Shown here piece after piece: positions 1 through 9,886 of a stretch of DNA of 64,000 nucleotides. The position numbers and the translations under genes are program-made. Every line of letters begins with the position of its first letter. Position 1 is the stretch's first letter. The notes under the pieces were generated by a model. It worked only from the letters and a program-made list of their open reading frames with translations. It did no database searches and was not told the DNA's origin. This DNA comes from Marinobacterium sediminicola. Its GTDB lineage: Bacteria > Pseudomonadota > Gammaproteobacteria > Pseudomonadales > Balneatricaceae. The stretch lies in contig NZ_CP092123.1 in the NCBI RefSeq assembly GCF_022343685.1, forward strand, positions 2,294,001 through 2,358,000, in the 5' to 3' direction.

Positions 1-69
1 TAGCTCAGTTGGTAGAGCAGTAGACTGTTAATCTATTGGTCGCTGGTTCGAGTCCAGCTCGAGGAGCCA
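1..69 (+). tRNA. tRNA-Asn (GTT), 5' end cut by the window edge
   Basis: The sequence has the D-loop, the anticodon loop ctgttaatc, the T-loop gttcgagtc and an encoded CCA. The first seven acceptor bases lie before the window. The body is almost identical to the complete Asn gene that follows. The 3' acceptor strand differs from that copy at one base (gaggagcca against ggggagcca), so the missing 5' strand should carry the compensating base. Confidence 0.93.
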
Positions 70-89
70 AACCTTACCGTAATCGGTTT

Positions 90-165
90 TCCCTGATAGC
101 TCAGTTGGTAGAGCAGTAGACTGTTAATCTATTGGTCGCTGGTTCGAGTCCAGCTCGGGGAGCCA
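90..165 (+). tRNA. tRNA-Asn (GTT)
   Basis: A complete 76-nt cloverleaf. The acceptor strand tccctga pairs with tcgggga (one G-T pair), the discriminator is G, and CCA is encoded. The anticodon is GTT. It is a tandem duplicate of the preceding gene, 20 nt apart, and was probably co-transcribed with it and with tRNA-Pro. Confidence 0.97.
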
Positions 166-176
166 CTCTAAAGTGT

Positions 177-253
<77 letters not shown>

Positions 254-474
254 CTTAACTCCCTGAAGTATCTTCTCTACATCCATTTCTTCTTATATCT
301 CGCTTTGTCCTGATCGCCGAACACGTTCTTTTGTGTACATGCGCATCCATGCGCTAACACTTATTGGGCCTTACAGCGCATTTCTACCTGAACATGTGAA
401 ACAATCCACGCGGTTTGTCACACTCTGAGCCCAGACTGACTTTCGGAATGCATGTCCACAGGGAATTCAGCACC

Positions 475-1413
475 ATGCTTGAAGTACTTTCGATCACCGC
501 GCCCATTTTCATCATCATTTCTGTCGGTTACCTGTCTGTCCGAAGCGGATTGATCTCTCAGGATGCAATGCCACTGCTTGGCCGTTTCGTTCTCTATTTT
601 TCTCTTCCCGCCCTCATATTTGGCACGCTTTCCAGTATGCAGGTGAGTGAGGTCATACAGATCGACTTCCTGGCAATTTATGCTATCGGGTCACTTGCAA
701 CGCTCTTGACGGGGATAATCCTGCACCGACTTTTGTTCGGTACCCGTTCTGTTGCAGCAAGCCTTTACGGCATGGGAATGTCCGTTTCCAACAGCGCATT
801 CATCGGCTACCCGGTGCTTATGCAGGTGTTTGGAGAGCCGCCCACGCAGCCATTTACCATGGCGATCATAGTGGAAACCGCCCTGATTTTACCTATCGCT
901 TTGGTGTTGCTTGAATACGGTAAGCAGGACAGCAGTGAGGATGGCTCCCTGTTAAAAATCTGGCGCCGCATCCTCGCAAGGGTCATCCGCAACCCGCTGA
1001 TCATCGCTATCCTTGCGGGCCTGATCTTTTCGGGATTGCAGATTCCCTTACCCGACACCCTGGATCGCAGCCTGGAAATGCTGGCCATGACCTCTGCCGG
1101 AACGGCGCTTTTCATCATCGGAGGTTCCCTTGTGGGCATTCGCATCAGTGACAGCCTCGGCAGTACGGGCCTGGTCGCTGTAGGCAAGCTGCTTATGCAC
1201 CCTTTCTTCATGTTTATACTGGTAATGCTGTGGCGAGACTTTGACCCTCAACTTCAAAAAGCGGTGGTACTGGCCGCGGCCATGCCGATGTTCAGCATGT
1301 TCCCGGTTATTGCCGGCAGTTTTGGCTACGGCCGCCCATGTGCCGGCATGCTTCTGGCCACGACCGCGCTGTCGTTTGTTACCCTGACATCCCTGCTCGC
1401 CATCCTGGGGTAG
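475..1413 (+). CDS. AEC (auxin efflux carrier) family permease
   Basis: A 312-residue integral membrane protein beginning MLEVLSITAPIF, with about ten hydrophobic segments in two halves separated by a charged loop around residues 140-160. This is the pattern of the AEC family (bile/arsenite/riboflavin transporter superfamily), whose members export or exchange small organic acids or amino acids at the inner membrane. I chose the ATG at 475 because agggaa lies just upstream and family members start here. An in-frame upstream ATG at 415 would add a hydrophilic tail. The substrate cannot be read from the sequence. The 220 bases between tRNA-Pro and this gene hold only a short gcgcat/atgcgc inverted repeat near 340. 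Confidence 0.85.
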   Translation: MLEVLSITAPIFIIISVGYLSVRSGLISQDAMPLLGRFVLYFSLPALIFGTLSSMQVSEVIQIDFLAIYAIGSLATLLTGIILHRLLFGTRSVAASLYGMGMSVSNSAFIGYPVLMQVFGEPPTQPFTMAIIVETALILPIALVLLEYGKQDSSEDGSLLKIWRRILARVIRNPLIIAILAGLIFSGLQIPLPDTLDRSLEMLAMTSAGTALFIIGGSLVGIRISDSLGSTGLVAVGKLLMHPFFMFILVMLWRDFDPQLQKAVVLAAAMPMFSMFPVIAGSFGYGRPCAGMLLATTALSFVTLTSLLAILG

Positions 1414-1491
1414 TACTTACGTACCCTCCCCTTGCTGCAGGTGTTAAGATCCTTGCCCCGTTGAACGGTTCACAAGAGGCAACGAGACATC

Positions 1492-2745
1492 GTGCAGCAT
1501 ATTACGCAGGTTCTGGTGATTGGTTATGTCTGGCCCGAGCCGGCCTCAAGTGCGGCCGGCTATCGCATGCTGGCCTTGCTGAAAACCTTTCGCCGCAAGG
1601 GTTGGCAAGTCACTTTTGCCAGTCCCGCCGAGAAGAGCATCCATCGCGCCGACCTGCCCGCTCTGGGCATCACGGAAATTAACATTGCCTTGAACTGTTC
1701 CAGCTTCGATAACTTTATCTGCGAGCTACAACCGGACGTCGTCATGTTCGACCGCTTCATGATGGAGGAACAGTTTGGCTGGCGAGTTGAGAAACACTGC
1801 CCTCAGGCCATCCGGCTACTGGACACTGAAGACCTGTCCTGCCTGCGACACGCCCGCCACCAGGCCTGCAAACAGGATGACAGAGTCAACCTGAGCGTTG
1901 CCCCTGAACTGTTGTTTTCAGAACACGCCAAACGGGAGGTAGCCGCCATTTTGCGCAGCGATATGACCTTGATGATATCCGGAGCAGAAATCGAGCTCCT
2001 GACTGAACAGTTCAAGGTTGACCGGTCCCTGTTACTGGATTGTCCATTCATGCAAGCTAAGGTGCCACCAGAACAGCAGCAACAACTTCCTTCTTACCAC
2101 GAACGCCAGCATTTCATCGTCATTGGCAATTTTCGCCACGCGCCCAACTGGGATGCCGTACTCTGGTTGAAGCAGACCATCTGGCCCTTGATCCGACAAC
2201 GCTTGCCCGAAGCCGAACTGCATATTTATGGCGCCTATCCACCGCCCAAAGCCACGCAATTGCATAACCCCAAACAGGGATTCATGATCAAGGGCTGGGC
2301 AGAAGATGTGGATCAGGTGATGCAACAGGCCCGCATCAACTTGGCACCTCTCCGCTTTGGCGCTGGCCTGAAAGGCAAACTTGTCGATGCACTTGCCTGT
2401 GGAACTCCGTCAGTCACCACCAGCGTCGGTGCTGAAGGCATGGGTGGCGAATACCCCTGGCCCCAACCTGTAACTGATGCCCCTGATGCCTTTGCCGAGA
2501 GGGCCGTGCAACTCTATTCCGACTCTGAGCTCTGGCTTACTGCTCAGACGTCCGGTTTCGAGTTGCATAACCGACGCTTTGACTTTGAGCATCACGCCGA
2601 TAAATTGATCGAGTCCCTGGAAGAGCTTAAGTCCAGGCTCGACAGCCACCGTCTGGCCAATTTCACGGGAGCCATGCTCAGACACCACAGCATGAAGAGC
2701 ACCCAATACATGGCGCAGTGGATTGAAGCCAAAAATCGCAAGTGA
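1492..2745 (+). CDS. Glycosyltransferase, GT4/GT1-like
   Basis: A 417-residue soluble protein with a two-domain GT-B layout. The N-terminal half has a Rossmann-like start (QVLVIGYVWPEPAS). The C-terminal half carries the nucleotide-sugar motif GAGLKGKLVDALACGTPSV followed by GAEGM, typical of 'glycosyl transferases group 1'. The start is GTG at 1492. The gene sits 9 nt before an ABC ATPase and was probably co-transcribed with it. There is no surrounding polysaccharide cluster, so donor and acceptor are unknown. A role in a cell-surface glycan is likely from the family but is inference. Confidence 0.8.
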   Translation: MQHITQVLVIGYVWPEPASSAAGYRMLALLKTFRRKGWQVTFASPAEKSIHRADLPALGITEINIALNCSSFDNFICELQPDVVMFDRFMMEEQFGWRVEKHCPQAIRLLDTEDLSCLRHARHQACKQDDRVNLSVAPELLFSEHAKREVAAILRSDMTLMISGAEIELLTEQFKVDRSLLLDCPFMQAKVPPEQQQQLPSYHERQHFIVIGNFRHAPNWDAVLWLKQTIWPLIRQRLPEAELHIYGAYPPPKATQLHNPKQGFMIKGWAEDVDQVMQQARINLAPLRFGAGLKGKLVDALACGTPSVTTSVGAEGMGGEYPWPQPVTDAPDAFAERAVQLYSDSELWLTAQTSGFELHNRRFDFEHHADKLIESLEELKSRLDSHRLANFTGAMLRHHSMKSTQYMAQWIEAKNRK

Positions 2746-2754
2746 AGCCATACC

Positions 2755-3528
2755 ATGATCGATATTCAAGATGTCACGGTTTATCAACAGCAGACCGCCG
2801 TACTGCAAAACTTCACCCTCAAGATTCGTGCAGGCGAAAAGGTGGCACTACTGGGGCCCAATGGGGCCGGTAAAAGTACCCTGCTGAAACTGATCAGCCG
2901 TGAGCTGTACCCTGTCGTCAAGGACGGCAGCCATGTTCGCCTCTATGGCAGCGAAACCGTCAATCTATGGGATCTGCGCCGGCGTATCGGCTTTGTCTCC
3001 GGCGACCTTCAGGATGACTACACGCCATACGCCAGCGCTCTGGACGTTATTGTATCGGGCTTTTTCGGCAGCATCGGACGACATGACCACCTGCAGGCAA
3101 ACGATGAGCAGTTGCTCAAGGCAGAAGCGTTGCTGGATGAGATGGGACTGACCCAATATCGCCAGCAGATGTATCAACGCCTCTCTACCGGCCAGAAGCG
3201 CCGCCTGCTGCTCGCCCGCGCTCTGATCCACCAGCCGGATGCACTGATTCTGGATGAGCCCGCCAGTGGGCTTGATATGGGAGCATCCATGAAGCTGTTG
3301 CAGCTGATGCGACACTTCTGCCAACAGGGCGGGTCGGTGCTGATCGCAACCCATCACATTGATGAGATCATTCCCGAGGTCGATCGAGTCATACTGCTGC
3401 AACGGGGACAGATACTGGCAGACGGCCCCAAGGGAGACGTTTTGACCGACGATTGCCTTTCAGCACTCTACGAAACCCCTCTGAAAGTCACTCAAAGGAA
3501 TGGCTGGTATCGCCTCTGGCACGACTGA
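2755..3528 (+). CDS. Stand-alone ABC transporter ATP-binding protein
   Basis: A single 257-residue nucleotide-binding domain with Walker A GPNGAGKS at residues 34-41, signature LSTGQ at 143-147, Walker B LILDE at 164-168 and the switch histidine in ATHHIDE. No permease or binding protein is adjacent. The WDLRRRIGFVSG region resembles ModF/CAF16-like ATPases, which often occur without a membrane partner. It follows the glycosyltransferase by 9 nt. It may energise an unlinked permease or act as a soluble ABC protein. The ABC fold is certain; the function is not. Confidence 0.85.
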   Translation: MIDIQDVTVYQQQTAVLQNFTLKIRAGEKVALLGPNGAGKSTLLKLISRELYPVVKDGSHVRLYGSETVNLWDLRRRIGFVSGDLQDDYTPYASALDVIVSGFFGSIGRHDHLQANDEQLLKAEALLDEMGLTQYRQQMYQRLSTGQKRRLLLARALIHQPDALILDEPASGLDMGASMKLLQLMRHFCQQGGSVLIATHHIDEIIPEVDRVILLQRGQILADGPKGDVLTDDCLSALYETPLKVTQRNGWYRLWHD

Positions 3529-3550
3529 TCTCCACACAGAGGCCAAAAGC

Positions 3551-4513
3551 TTAGTGCACACCTGCCGTCGTTTGATTAAACAGCTCAGAGACCTCGTTAC
3601 AGAGATATTCAGCCGGCAAACACTGCTCAAGTGACCCGGCTGCATATTCAAGAAATCCCCTTGCCGCATGGGGAAGGCGGCGATCCCGCCGGATGATGAA
3701 ATGCCAGTGGCTTTCGATCGGAAAACCCTCCACCGGCAGAATCGCAATGCCAGGATGGCTGGCAGGCAATACATGGCGCGACACCACCGCTACCCCCATC
3801 CCCGAAGCAACCCCTACGCGAATGGCACCATTACTGGCCATCTGCAGGCCGTGTGACCATTGCGCCCCTTGCCCCTGCAACCAGCTCTCGAACAGCATTC
3901 GCGTTGCCGAGCCCGGCTCACGCAACAGCAGACGCTCCTGAAGCAGCTCATCAAGCGTGACCACATCCTGCTGAGCCAGCGGGTGCTGGGCAGGTGCAAT
4001 CATGACGAGCGGATTACGCAGAAAACGCGCCGCATGAGCCTGCTCAAGCGACGGTGGGTGACTGAATACATAGATGTCATCCAACTGTCGCTCAAAACGC
4101 TCCATCAATTGCTGTCGGTTGCCAATCTCAACGGTCATATCCACGTCGGGAAAAGCCCGGGAATAGGGCCCCAACAGCTTCGGCAATACATACTGCGCAG
4201 TGTTGACCAAAGCAATACTGAAGCGGCCGCGCTGTCCACCATGCAGCTCCGCCAGATAGTCCTGAAAATCCGCAAAGCGCCCGGTGACATCGAGGGCCGT
4301 ACGGTAAAGCTCACGCCCGGCATCCGTCAGCTCAGTAACAGCAGAATGCGCTTCAAATAAAGGCTCACCCACCGTTTCTGCCAATCGTTTCAGCTGCTGG
4401 GAGACCGTTGGCTGCGTCAGGTGCAGCTGTCTAGCAGCAGCCGTCACCGACCCGGTCCTGACAACGGTGACATATACTTCCAGCAGCCTGAATGTGAGAT
4501 GGCGCAGATTCAT
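3551..4513 (-). CDS. LysR-family regulator, CbbR/CmpR-like
   Basis: A 320-residue LysR protein: N-terminal winged HTH (AARQLHLTQPTVSQQLKRL) and a periplasmic-binding-like effector domain. I chose the ATG at 4513 because gaggaact lies immediately upstream; the longer ORF starting at 4552 has no such site. The gene is divergent from an SbtA-type bicarbonate permease 119 nt away, the classic LysR arrangement for controlling its neighbour. The effector domain (VNTAQYVLPKLL) resembles CbbR/CmpR-type regulators and also the pyruvate carboxylase regulator at 22397. The effector may be a carbon metabolite, which is inference. Confidence 0.88.
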   Translation of the reverse strand: MNLRHLTFRLLEVYVTVVRTGSVTAAARQLHLTQPTVSQQLKRLAETVGEPLFEAHSAVTELTDAGRELYRTALDVTGRFADFQDYLAELHGGQRGRFSIALVNTAQYVLPKLLGPYSRAFPDVDMTVEIGNRQQLMERFERQLDDIYVFSHPPSLEQAHAARFLRNPLVMIAPAQHPLAQQDVVTLDELLQERLLLREPGSATRMLFESWLQGQGAQWSHGLQMASNGAIRVGVASGMGVAVVSRHVLPASHPGIAILPVEGFPIESHWHFIIRRDRRLPHAARGFLEYAAGSLEQCLPAEYLCNEVSELFNQTTAGVH

Positions 4514-4527
4514 GAGTTCCTCGATAC

Positions 4528-4543
4528 ATAGATTATTATCTAT
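4528..4543. promoter_or_regulatory. Candidate LysR operator between regulator and permease
   Basis: A dyad ATAGAT-TATT-ATCTAT lies in the 119-nt divergent intergenic region, with a further half-site ATCTATAC at 4551-4558. Location and AT-rich dyad symmetry fit a LysR-type binding site. No binding data are implied. Confidence 0.45.
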
Positions 4544-4631
4544 ACATAACATCTATACAATTAATTAGAGACAATATCCAGATCCATGCACAATCCTCGC
4601 CACTCAATAAACTGATCACCAAGGGGAGTCT

Positions 4632-5573
4632 ATGCCGGATATCGTTGTGATGTTTTTCTTGCTGGGGGTTGTGGCTGGACTGGTCAAATCGGACCTGAAT
4701 ATTCCCAAGGCCGCCTACGACACGCTCAGCCTGCTGCTGATGCTCACCATCGGTCTCAAGGGAGGTATGGGACTGCATGGCAACTTGACGCTGAGTCTGG
4801 TACCCGAACTGCTGCTGGTCATGGCGCTGGGCGGCATCATTCCGCTGCTGCTGTTCCCACTCTTGCGCAAACTGGTCAATCTTTCACTGGCCGACAGTGC
4901 CAGTATCTGTGCACACTACGGATCGGTCAGTGCCGGTACATTTGCGGTTGCCCTGGCCTATGCCGAAAGCAACCAGCTCATCACCGGGCCGGAAGTGACA
5001 CTCTACCTGGTACTGCTTGAACTGCCTGCCATCATGGTCGGTATCGCCCTGTTCCGCCACTTTGATCGCAGCACCGGTGTCACCCACTCTCGGCTGAGCC
5101 TGCTGCATGAAACTCTGACCAACCGTGGTGTGGTCCTGCTCGCCGGTGGTGTTGTGATCGGCTACCTGTATGGCCCGATGAACGGTGCTCCGGTCACCGA
5201 CCTGTTCACCGGTGCTTTCAAGGCTGTTTTGGCTCTTTTCCTGCTTGAGATGGGTCTTACGGCTGCTGAAACCCTGCGTCCCATTCCATGGCAGCACTGG
5301 CGCCTGCTGGCATTCGCCACTGCGGTTCCCAGCCTGCTGGCCCTTTTCGGTATCGGCGCGGGGCTACTGCTGGAGCTGCCGATCGGCACAACCCTGGTGC
5401 TCGCCAGCCTGACCGCCAGTGCTTCCTACATTGCGGCACCGGCGGCCATTCGTGCGGCCATCCCCCAGGCGAACATCGGCCTGGCCATGCTCGCCTCGCT
5501 GGGATTTACCTTCCCGTTCAACGTGATCATCGGTATTCCGCTGTATCACCAGATGATCACCTGGCTGACGTGA
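4632..5573 (+). CDS. SbtA-type sodium-dependent bicarbonate permease family protein
   Basis: A 313-residue polytopic membrane protein with about ten helices and inverted-repeat symmetry. Family hallmarks include the early PKAAYDTLSLLLMLTIGLKGG region and repeated small-residue helices such as GSVSAGTFAVALAYAES in mid-protein and LASLTASASYIAAPAA near the C-terminus. These match the DUF897/SbtA family, whose cyanobacterial founder imports bicarbonate with sodium. The RBS aaggggag lies 5 nt upstream. The divergent CbbR-like LysR gene supports control by inorganic carbon or carbon metabolism. No SbtB-like PII partner is adjacent. Transport of bicarbonate itself is inferred from the family. Confidence 0.85.
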   Translation: MPDIVVMFFLLGVVAGLVKSDLNIPKAAYDTLSLLLMLTIGLKGGMGLHGNLTLSLVPELLLVMALGGIIPLLLFPLLRKLVNLSLADSASICAHYGSVSAGTFAVALAYAESNQLITGPEVTLYLVLLELPAIMVGIALFRHFDRSTGVTHSRLSLLHETLTNRGVVLLAGGVVIGYLYGPMNGAPVTDLFTGAFKAVLALFLLEMGLTAAETLRPIPWQHWRLLAFATAVPSLLALFGIGAGLLLELPIGTTLVLASLTASASYIAAPAAIRAAIPQANIGLAMLASLGFTFPFNVIIGIPLYHQMITWLT

Positions 5574-5577
5574 TCAA

Positions 5578-8500
5578 TCAGGTCAGACTTTTATCAGCGC
5601 CGGGTTTCGCAGGGATGCGAAACACCAGCGCATAAAACAGCGGCAGCACGACCAGCGTCAGTGCGGTCGCAAACAAAAGACCGAACATTACCGTCACTGC
5701 CATGCTCTTGAAGAAAGGATCCACCAGCAAGGGCACGACACCCAATATGGTCGTCAGGGCACCCAGTACGACTGGGCGAGCACGACTGAGACAGGCATTG
5801 ACCACGGCGTTGTAGGGAACTTGTCCCTCAAGAATATACTGATCAGCCTCGTCAACCAGCACGATGGCATTCTTGACCATCATGCCGATCAGGCTGAGAA
5901 ATCCCAGAATCGCCATGAATTCGAACGGTGTCTGAAACAGAATGAGTCCAACAACGACCCCAATGAGTGCCAGGGGTGCCGTCATCCAGATGACCAGCGG
6001 CTGACGCAGCGCATTGAACATGAAAACCACAGCCAAAATCATCGCGGCAAAGCCATAAGGAGCTGACGCAGCAAGACCGGCATTGGCCTCACGAGAAGAT
6101 TCATACTCGCCATACCACTTCAGCCTGTAGCCGGGAGGAAGCGCCATTGCCTCTATTTTCGGTCTGATGTGGGCAAAGGCGGTATTGGTCACCACACCCG
6201 GTGCCGGATCCGCTTGTACCATGATGGTCGGCTGGCGATCGATACGACGGATCAAGGCGTCCTGCCACACAAGGCTTACCGACGACAGCAGCTGGTTCAT
6301 GGCCACGGTGACGCCGGCACTGGGACTGAATACTGAGCTGTTCTCAATCGCTCGCAGACGCTCACGTTCACTCTCGGGGGCTCTGACCACTAACGGTATC
6401 AGCTCATCACCTTCACGATACACGCCAACCTGACGACCGTTGAGGGTCTGCGCCAACGCCGCGTTGACCTCGGATTCAGTCAAACCAAGCCGCTGCAACG
6501 GCTCCTGTAACCATACCGGCTGAGCGACCGGCACCTGATCACGCCAGTCGTCCTGGATCGCAATCAGAGAGGGCTGCTGTTCCATCAGCGCCTTGGCCTC
6601 TTCTGCAAGCCGCCTCAGCACCCGAGCGTCAGGACCGCTAAAGGCTACTTCGATCTTCTTGCCACCGCCGCGCCCCAGCATGAACTTCCACACCTTCACC
6701 GAAGTATCCGGTAACTGCTCTGAAAGCTCCTGTTGCAACTCGGCCACCAAAGGGGCAATGCGGCGATAGTCATCCACATCGACGAGTAACTGGGCATAAC
6801 TGGAATTCCTTGGCTCTGGTGCGTAGGTCAGCATAAAGCGCAACCCGCCGCCGCCAACAAACCCTGTAACATGGGTGACACCATCTTTGGCGGCCACCAC
6901 CTGTTCAACCCGGGCCATGCGCTCGGCAGTCGTTTCGATGTCCGTCCCTTGAGGCAGGTAAAGATCGACCACAAACTGAGGCCGTTCCGAATCCGGCATG
7001 AATCCGGGCGGGACCAGCCGCGCACTCAGAACCGCGGCCGCAAGCGTCCCGAGCAGCATGACGACCGCTACCAGACGGTGGGACAGCACCCAGCGCAGAA
7101 TCGCCGCATATCCCCGCGTCATCCTGCCCGGAGGCTGTGGTTCCGACTGAGGTTGAACGTTCAGAAACTGATAGCACAACAGCGGTGTCACCGTGATGGC
7201 AAAGACCCAGCTGAGCAGCATGGAGAATAGAATCACCCAAAACAGCGTACCGGCATACTCACCCATATCACTGGGGGACAGACCGATGGCACTGAATGCC
7301 AGAATCCCGACCAGCGTTCCCCCCAGCAGCGGCCAGATGGTGTTTTTAACCACTGCAGAAATCGCCGCTTCACGCACCTCTCCCTGTTGCAACCGCACCA
7401 ATACCCCATCACTGACGACAATGGCATTATCAACCAGCATCCCCAGTGCAATAATCAACGCGCCCAGCGAGATGCGCTGCATGGCGATATTATCGAACAG
7501 CATGATGATCAGGGTGCCGGCAACCGTCAGCAACAGCACAAAGCCGATGATCAGCCCAATGCGCAAGCCCATGAACACCAACAACACCACGAAAACGATG
7601 CCTACGGCTGCCGCAAGATTGCTTACAAAGGCCGACACTGATGCCCTTACGGCATCGGACTGCAGCGAAATCGGGTGCAACTCCATACCTATGGGTCGCT
7701 GCCCTTCCAGTTCAGCCAGGTGCTGCTTGACCGCATCACCCATTGCCACGACGTTCCCACCCAGAACATTGGAGATACCCAAACCGACGGCCCGCTGACC
7801 GTCATAGGTCATCTTCAGGGCAACAGGTTCCTGATAGCCACGTACGACATCCGCAATGTCGGACAATCGCAGAACGGTATTATCCGGCCCAAGACCTACC
7901 TGCAGTGTCTGCAGGTCGGAGAAATCACTGACCGCACGTACGGGGACCACCGGCACTCGCATGCCATCGGCCTCCATCTCGCCGGCAACGGTGACCATAT
8001 TCTGCTTCTGCAACACTTGGTAAATCTGCTGAGCCTCCAGACCAAAGCCGGCAAGACGCTCACGGGATATTTCAATGAAGATGCGCTCGTCACGATCGGC
8101 CAGCAACGCCGTGCGCGCCACCCCCGGCACCAGTGCCAACTCACGTGAGAGCCAATCAGCATAGGTTTGCAGCTCGCGATCGCTATAGCCTTCTCCCGTA
8201 ATGGCGTAGAAAAGAGCATATACATCGGCGAAGTCGTCATTGACGATCACCGGGCCAACCCCCGGCGGCAGGGTACGCTCAACGTCCACCACTTTGCGCC
8301 GCAGTTTATCCCACACTTGCTGCAGCTCTGCGTGCGTACGGGCAAACTCCATCTTGATTTCGACACTGACCTCGGAGTACCCCTGTTTGGAGACAGACTT
8401 GACTTGTTCCAGCTCCTGCAAGGCCTGCACGGCCGCCTCCAGCCTGTCGGTCACCTCATCGGCAACTTCCTGAGCACTGGCACCAGGATAGCTGGCCACG

Positions 8501-8640
8501 ATGACCGCCTGACGAATAATGAATTCCGGATCTTCAAACCTCGCCAGCTTGCCATAGCTGATATAGCCACCCAGCAAGACCAACAGGACCACAACCCACA
8601 GACTGGTGCGTTTGGCGATGGAATAACGGGCAATATCCAT
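5578..8640 (-). CDS. RND-family efflux permease (inner-membrane subunit)
   Basis: A 1020-residue resistance-nodulation-division pump, the usual length, with twelve predicted helices and two large periplasmic loops. TM4 contains GMLVDNAIVV: the first of the two usual relay aspartates is present and the second is Asn, as seen in several RND subfamilies. TM10 contains GMMVKNAIVLVDEAD with the conserved Lys. The gene lies 7 nt after its membrane-fusion partner and ends 4 nt from the convergent SbtA gene. No outer-membrane channel gene is adjacent, so a shared TolC-type protein is likely. Substrates are unknown. Confidence 0.92.
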   Translation of the reverse strand: MDIARYSIAKRTSLWVVVLLVLLGGYISYGKLARFEDPEFIIRQAVIVASYPGASAQEVADEVTDRLEAAVQALQELEQVKSVSKQGYSEVSVEIKMEFARTHAELQQVWDKLRRKVVDVERTLPPGVGPVIVNDDFADVYALFYAITGEGYSDRELQTYADWLSRELALVPGVARTALLADRDERIFIEISRERLAGFGLEAQQIYQVLQKQNMVTVAGEMEADGMRVPVVPVRAVSDFSDLQTLQVGLGPDNTVLRLSDIADVVRGYQEPVALKMTYDGQRAVGLGISNVLGGNVVAMGDAVKQHLAELEGQRPIGMELHPISLQSDAVRASVSAFVSNLAAAVGIVFVVLLVFMGLRIGLIIGFVLLLTVAGTLIIMLFDNIAMQRISLGALIIALGMLVDNAIVVSDGVLVRLQQGEVREAAISAVVKNTIWPLLGGTLVGILAFSAIGLSPSDMGEYAGTLFWVILFSMLLSWVFAITVTPLLCYQFLNVQPQSEPQPPGRMTRGYAAILRWVLSHRLVAVVMLLGTLAAAVLSARLVPPGFMPDSERPQFVVDLYLPQGTDIETTAERMARVEQVVAAKDGVTHVTGFVGGGGLRFMLTYAPEPRNSSYAQLLVDVDDYRRIAPLVAELQQELSEQLPDTSVKVWKFMLGRGGGKKIEVAFSGPDARVLRRLAEEAKALMEQQPSLIAIQDDWRDQVPVAQPVWLQEPLQRLGLTESEVNAALAQTLNGRQVGVYREGDELIPLVVRAPESERERLRAIENSSVFSPSAGVTVAMNQLLSSVSLVWQDALIRRIDRQPTIMVQADPAPGVVTNTAFAHIRPKIEAMALPPGYRLKWYGEYESSREANAGLAASAPYGFAAMILAVVFMFNALRQPLVIWMTAPLALIGVVVGLILFQTPFEFMAILGFLSLIGMMVKNAIVLVDEADQYILEGQVPYNAVVNACLSRARPVVLGALTTILGVVPLLVDPFFKSMAVTVMFGLLFATALTLVVLPLFYALVFRIPAKPGADKSLT

Positions 8641-8647
8641 TGTCCAC

Positions 8648-9721
8648 TTACTCCTGTTCGTTCAGCGGACGTACCGGCATGCCTTCACGCACACTGGCCA
8701 CACCTGCCGTGATGATCCGATCCCCCAGCGCTAACCCCTGCGTAATCACCGCGCGATCCCCCAACAAAGGCCCCACCTCGACACCACGCCGTTCCGTTCG
8801 TCCCTGGTCATTCACCAGCCATACCGACTGCTGGCCCTGATTATCGGGAATGATCGCACTTAACGGCACCGTTACCCGAGCTTCATTATTCGAGCTGCTG
8901 CCAATGGCGTAGACCTGCGCAGACATGCCCGGAAGTACCGGTATATCGCCTTTCTGTTCCAGCCCAAAGACCACCTGATAGGTTTGTGTCACCGCATCGG
9001 CCTCCGTAGCAAAAAAACGCAAACTTAACGGAAACTCACGCTCCAGCCCGGCCACACGAGCAACCAGTTGATGCTCTCGCTGACGCCGCAAAATGACTTG
9101 GTCCGGCACCTGTATGACGATTTCCAGATCCTGCAAATTCTGTAACACCAGGACCGTTTGATTGGCATTGACACGTGCAAAATCCTCCACCAATTTGCGT
9201 CCAATGACACCATCAAAGGGGGCAGTCAGACGGGCTTCATCCAAGGCTAACTGCGCCTCCTTGAGCCGATTCGATGCGAGATTTTGCTGAGTCGCCAGCT
9301 TCTCAAGATCACTTTTCGAGATCGCCTGGCTGCGCTTGAAGATCGTTAACCCACGCTGATAGTCGGCATTGGCGCTGGCATACTCGGCCTGAGCAGATGC
9401 CAGCGCTGTGCGGAACTGGCGATCATCCAACTGAGCCAAGAGATCACCTTGCGAAACACGATCGCCCTCGTTGACCAGAAGCTTGTCAATCCTGCCCGCC
9501 ACTTTGAACGCCATCTCAGCACGCTGCGCTGCGCGAACGGTGCCATTGAAAACCAGTCCGGTGGCACTGGCAGAAGTCACCGGCTCAATGCGCGCCGGAC
9601 GCTCAATCTCGTGGACTGCCGGAGAGACAGTCCCCTGGTCATCATTGCACCCTGTCAACACAATGACTGACAGTAGCCCCAGGCAGAGCCTGAGCACACT
9701 CGCAGCTTGAAATCGCAACAT
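8648..9721 (-). CDS. RND efflux periplasmic adaptor (membrane fusion protein), lipoprotein
   Basis: A 357-residue HlyD/AcrA-type adaptor. The N-terminal signal ends in the lipobox VLTGC with the lipidated Cys at 25. The biotinyl-lipoyl half motifs (GRIDKLLVNEGDRVSQGDLLAQLD and ARLTAPFDGVIGRKLVE) flank an alpha-helical hairpin rich in Ala, Gln and Leu. It is the promoter-proximal gene of a two-gene operon with the RND permease. Upstream 9722-9886 holds no other gene, and no local repressor gene is present. Confidence 0.92.
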   Translation of the reverse strand: MLRFQAASVLRLCLGLLSVIVLTGCNDDQGTVSPAVHEIERPARIEPVTSASATGLVFNGTVRAAQRAEMAFKVAGRIDKLLVNEGDRVSQGDLLAQLDDRQFRTALASAQAEYASANADYQRGLTIFKRSQAISKSDLEKLATQQNLASNRLKEAQLALDEARLTAPFDGVIGRKLVEDFARVNANQTVLVLQNLQDLEIVIQVPDQVILRRQREHQLVARVAGLEREFPLSLRFFATEADAVTQTYQVVFGLEQKGDIPVLPGMSAQVYAIGSSSNNEARVTVPLSAIIPDNQGQQSVWLVNDQGRTERRGVEVGPLLGDRAVITQGLALGDRIITAGVASVREGMPVRPLNEQE

Positions 9722-9886
9722 GACACAGTCCCTGCCCTGCGTGATTTAGAAGGTCATCCATCAGTATAGAGGCTTTATCGGCGCATCAATTTCGCACCGC
9801 AGAAAGATTCATGGCACAGACCTCTGCCTGCTGACCTATGAACAGGAGCGAGTGCCATACTGAACCACCTCAATGGCCGGCACGTA

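Noticed and set aside
3460-3774. 104-codon minus-strand frame at the 3' end of the ABC ATPase and LysR genes
   Set aside because: It lies over the ends of two convergent, well-supported genes and has no start signal.
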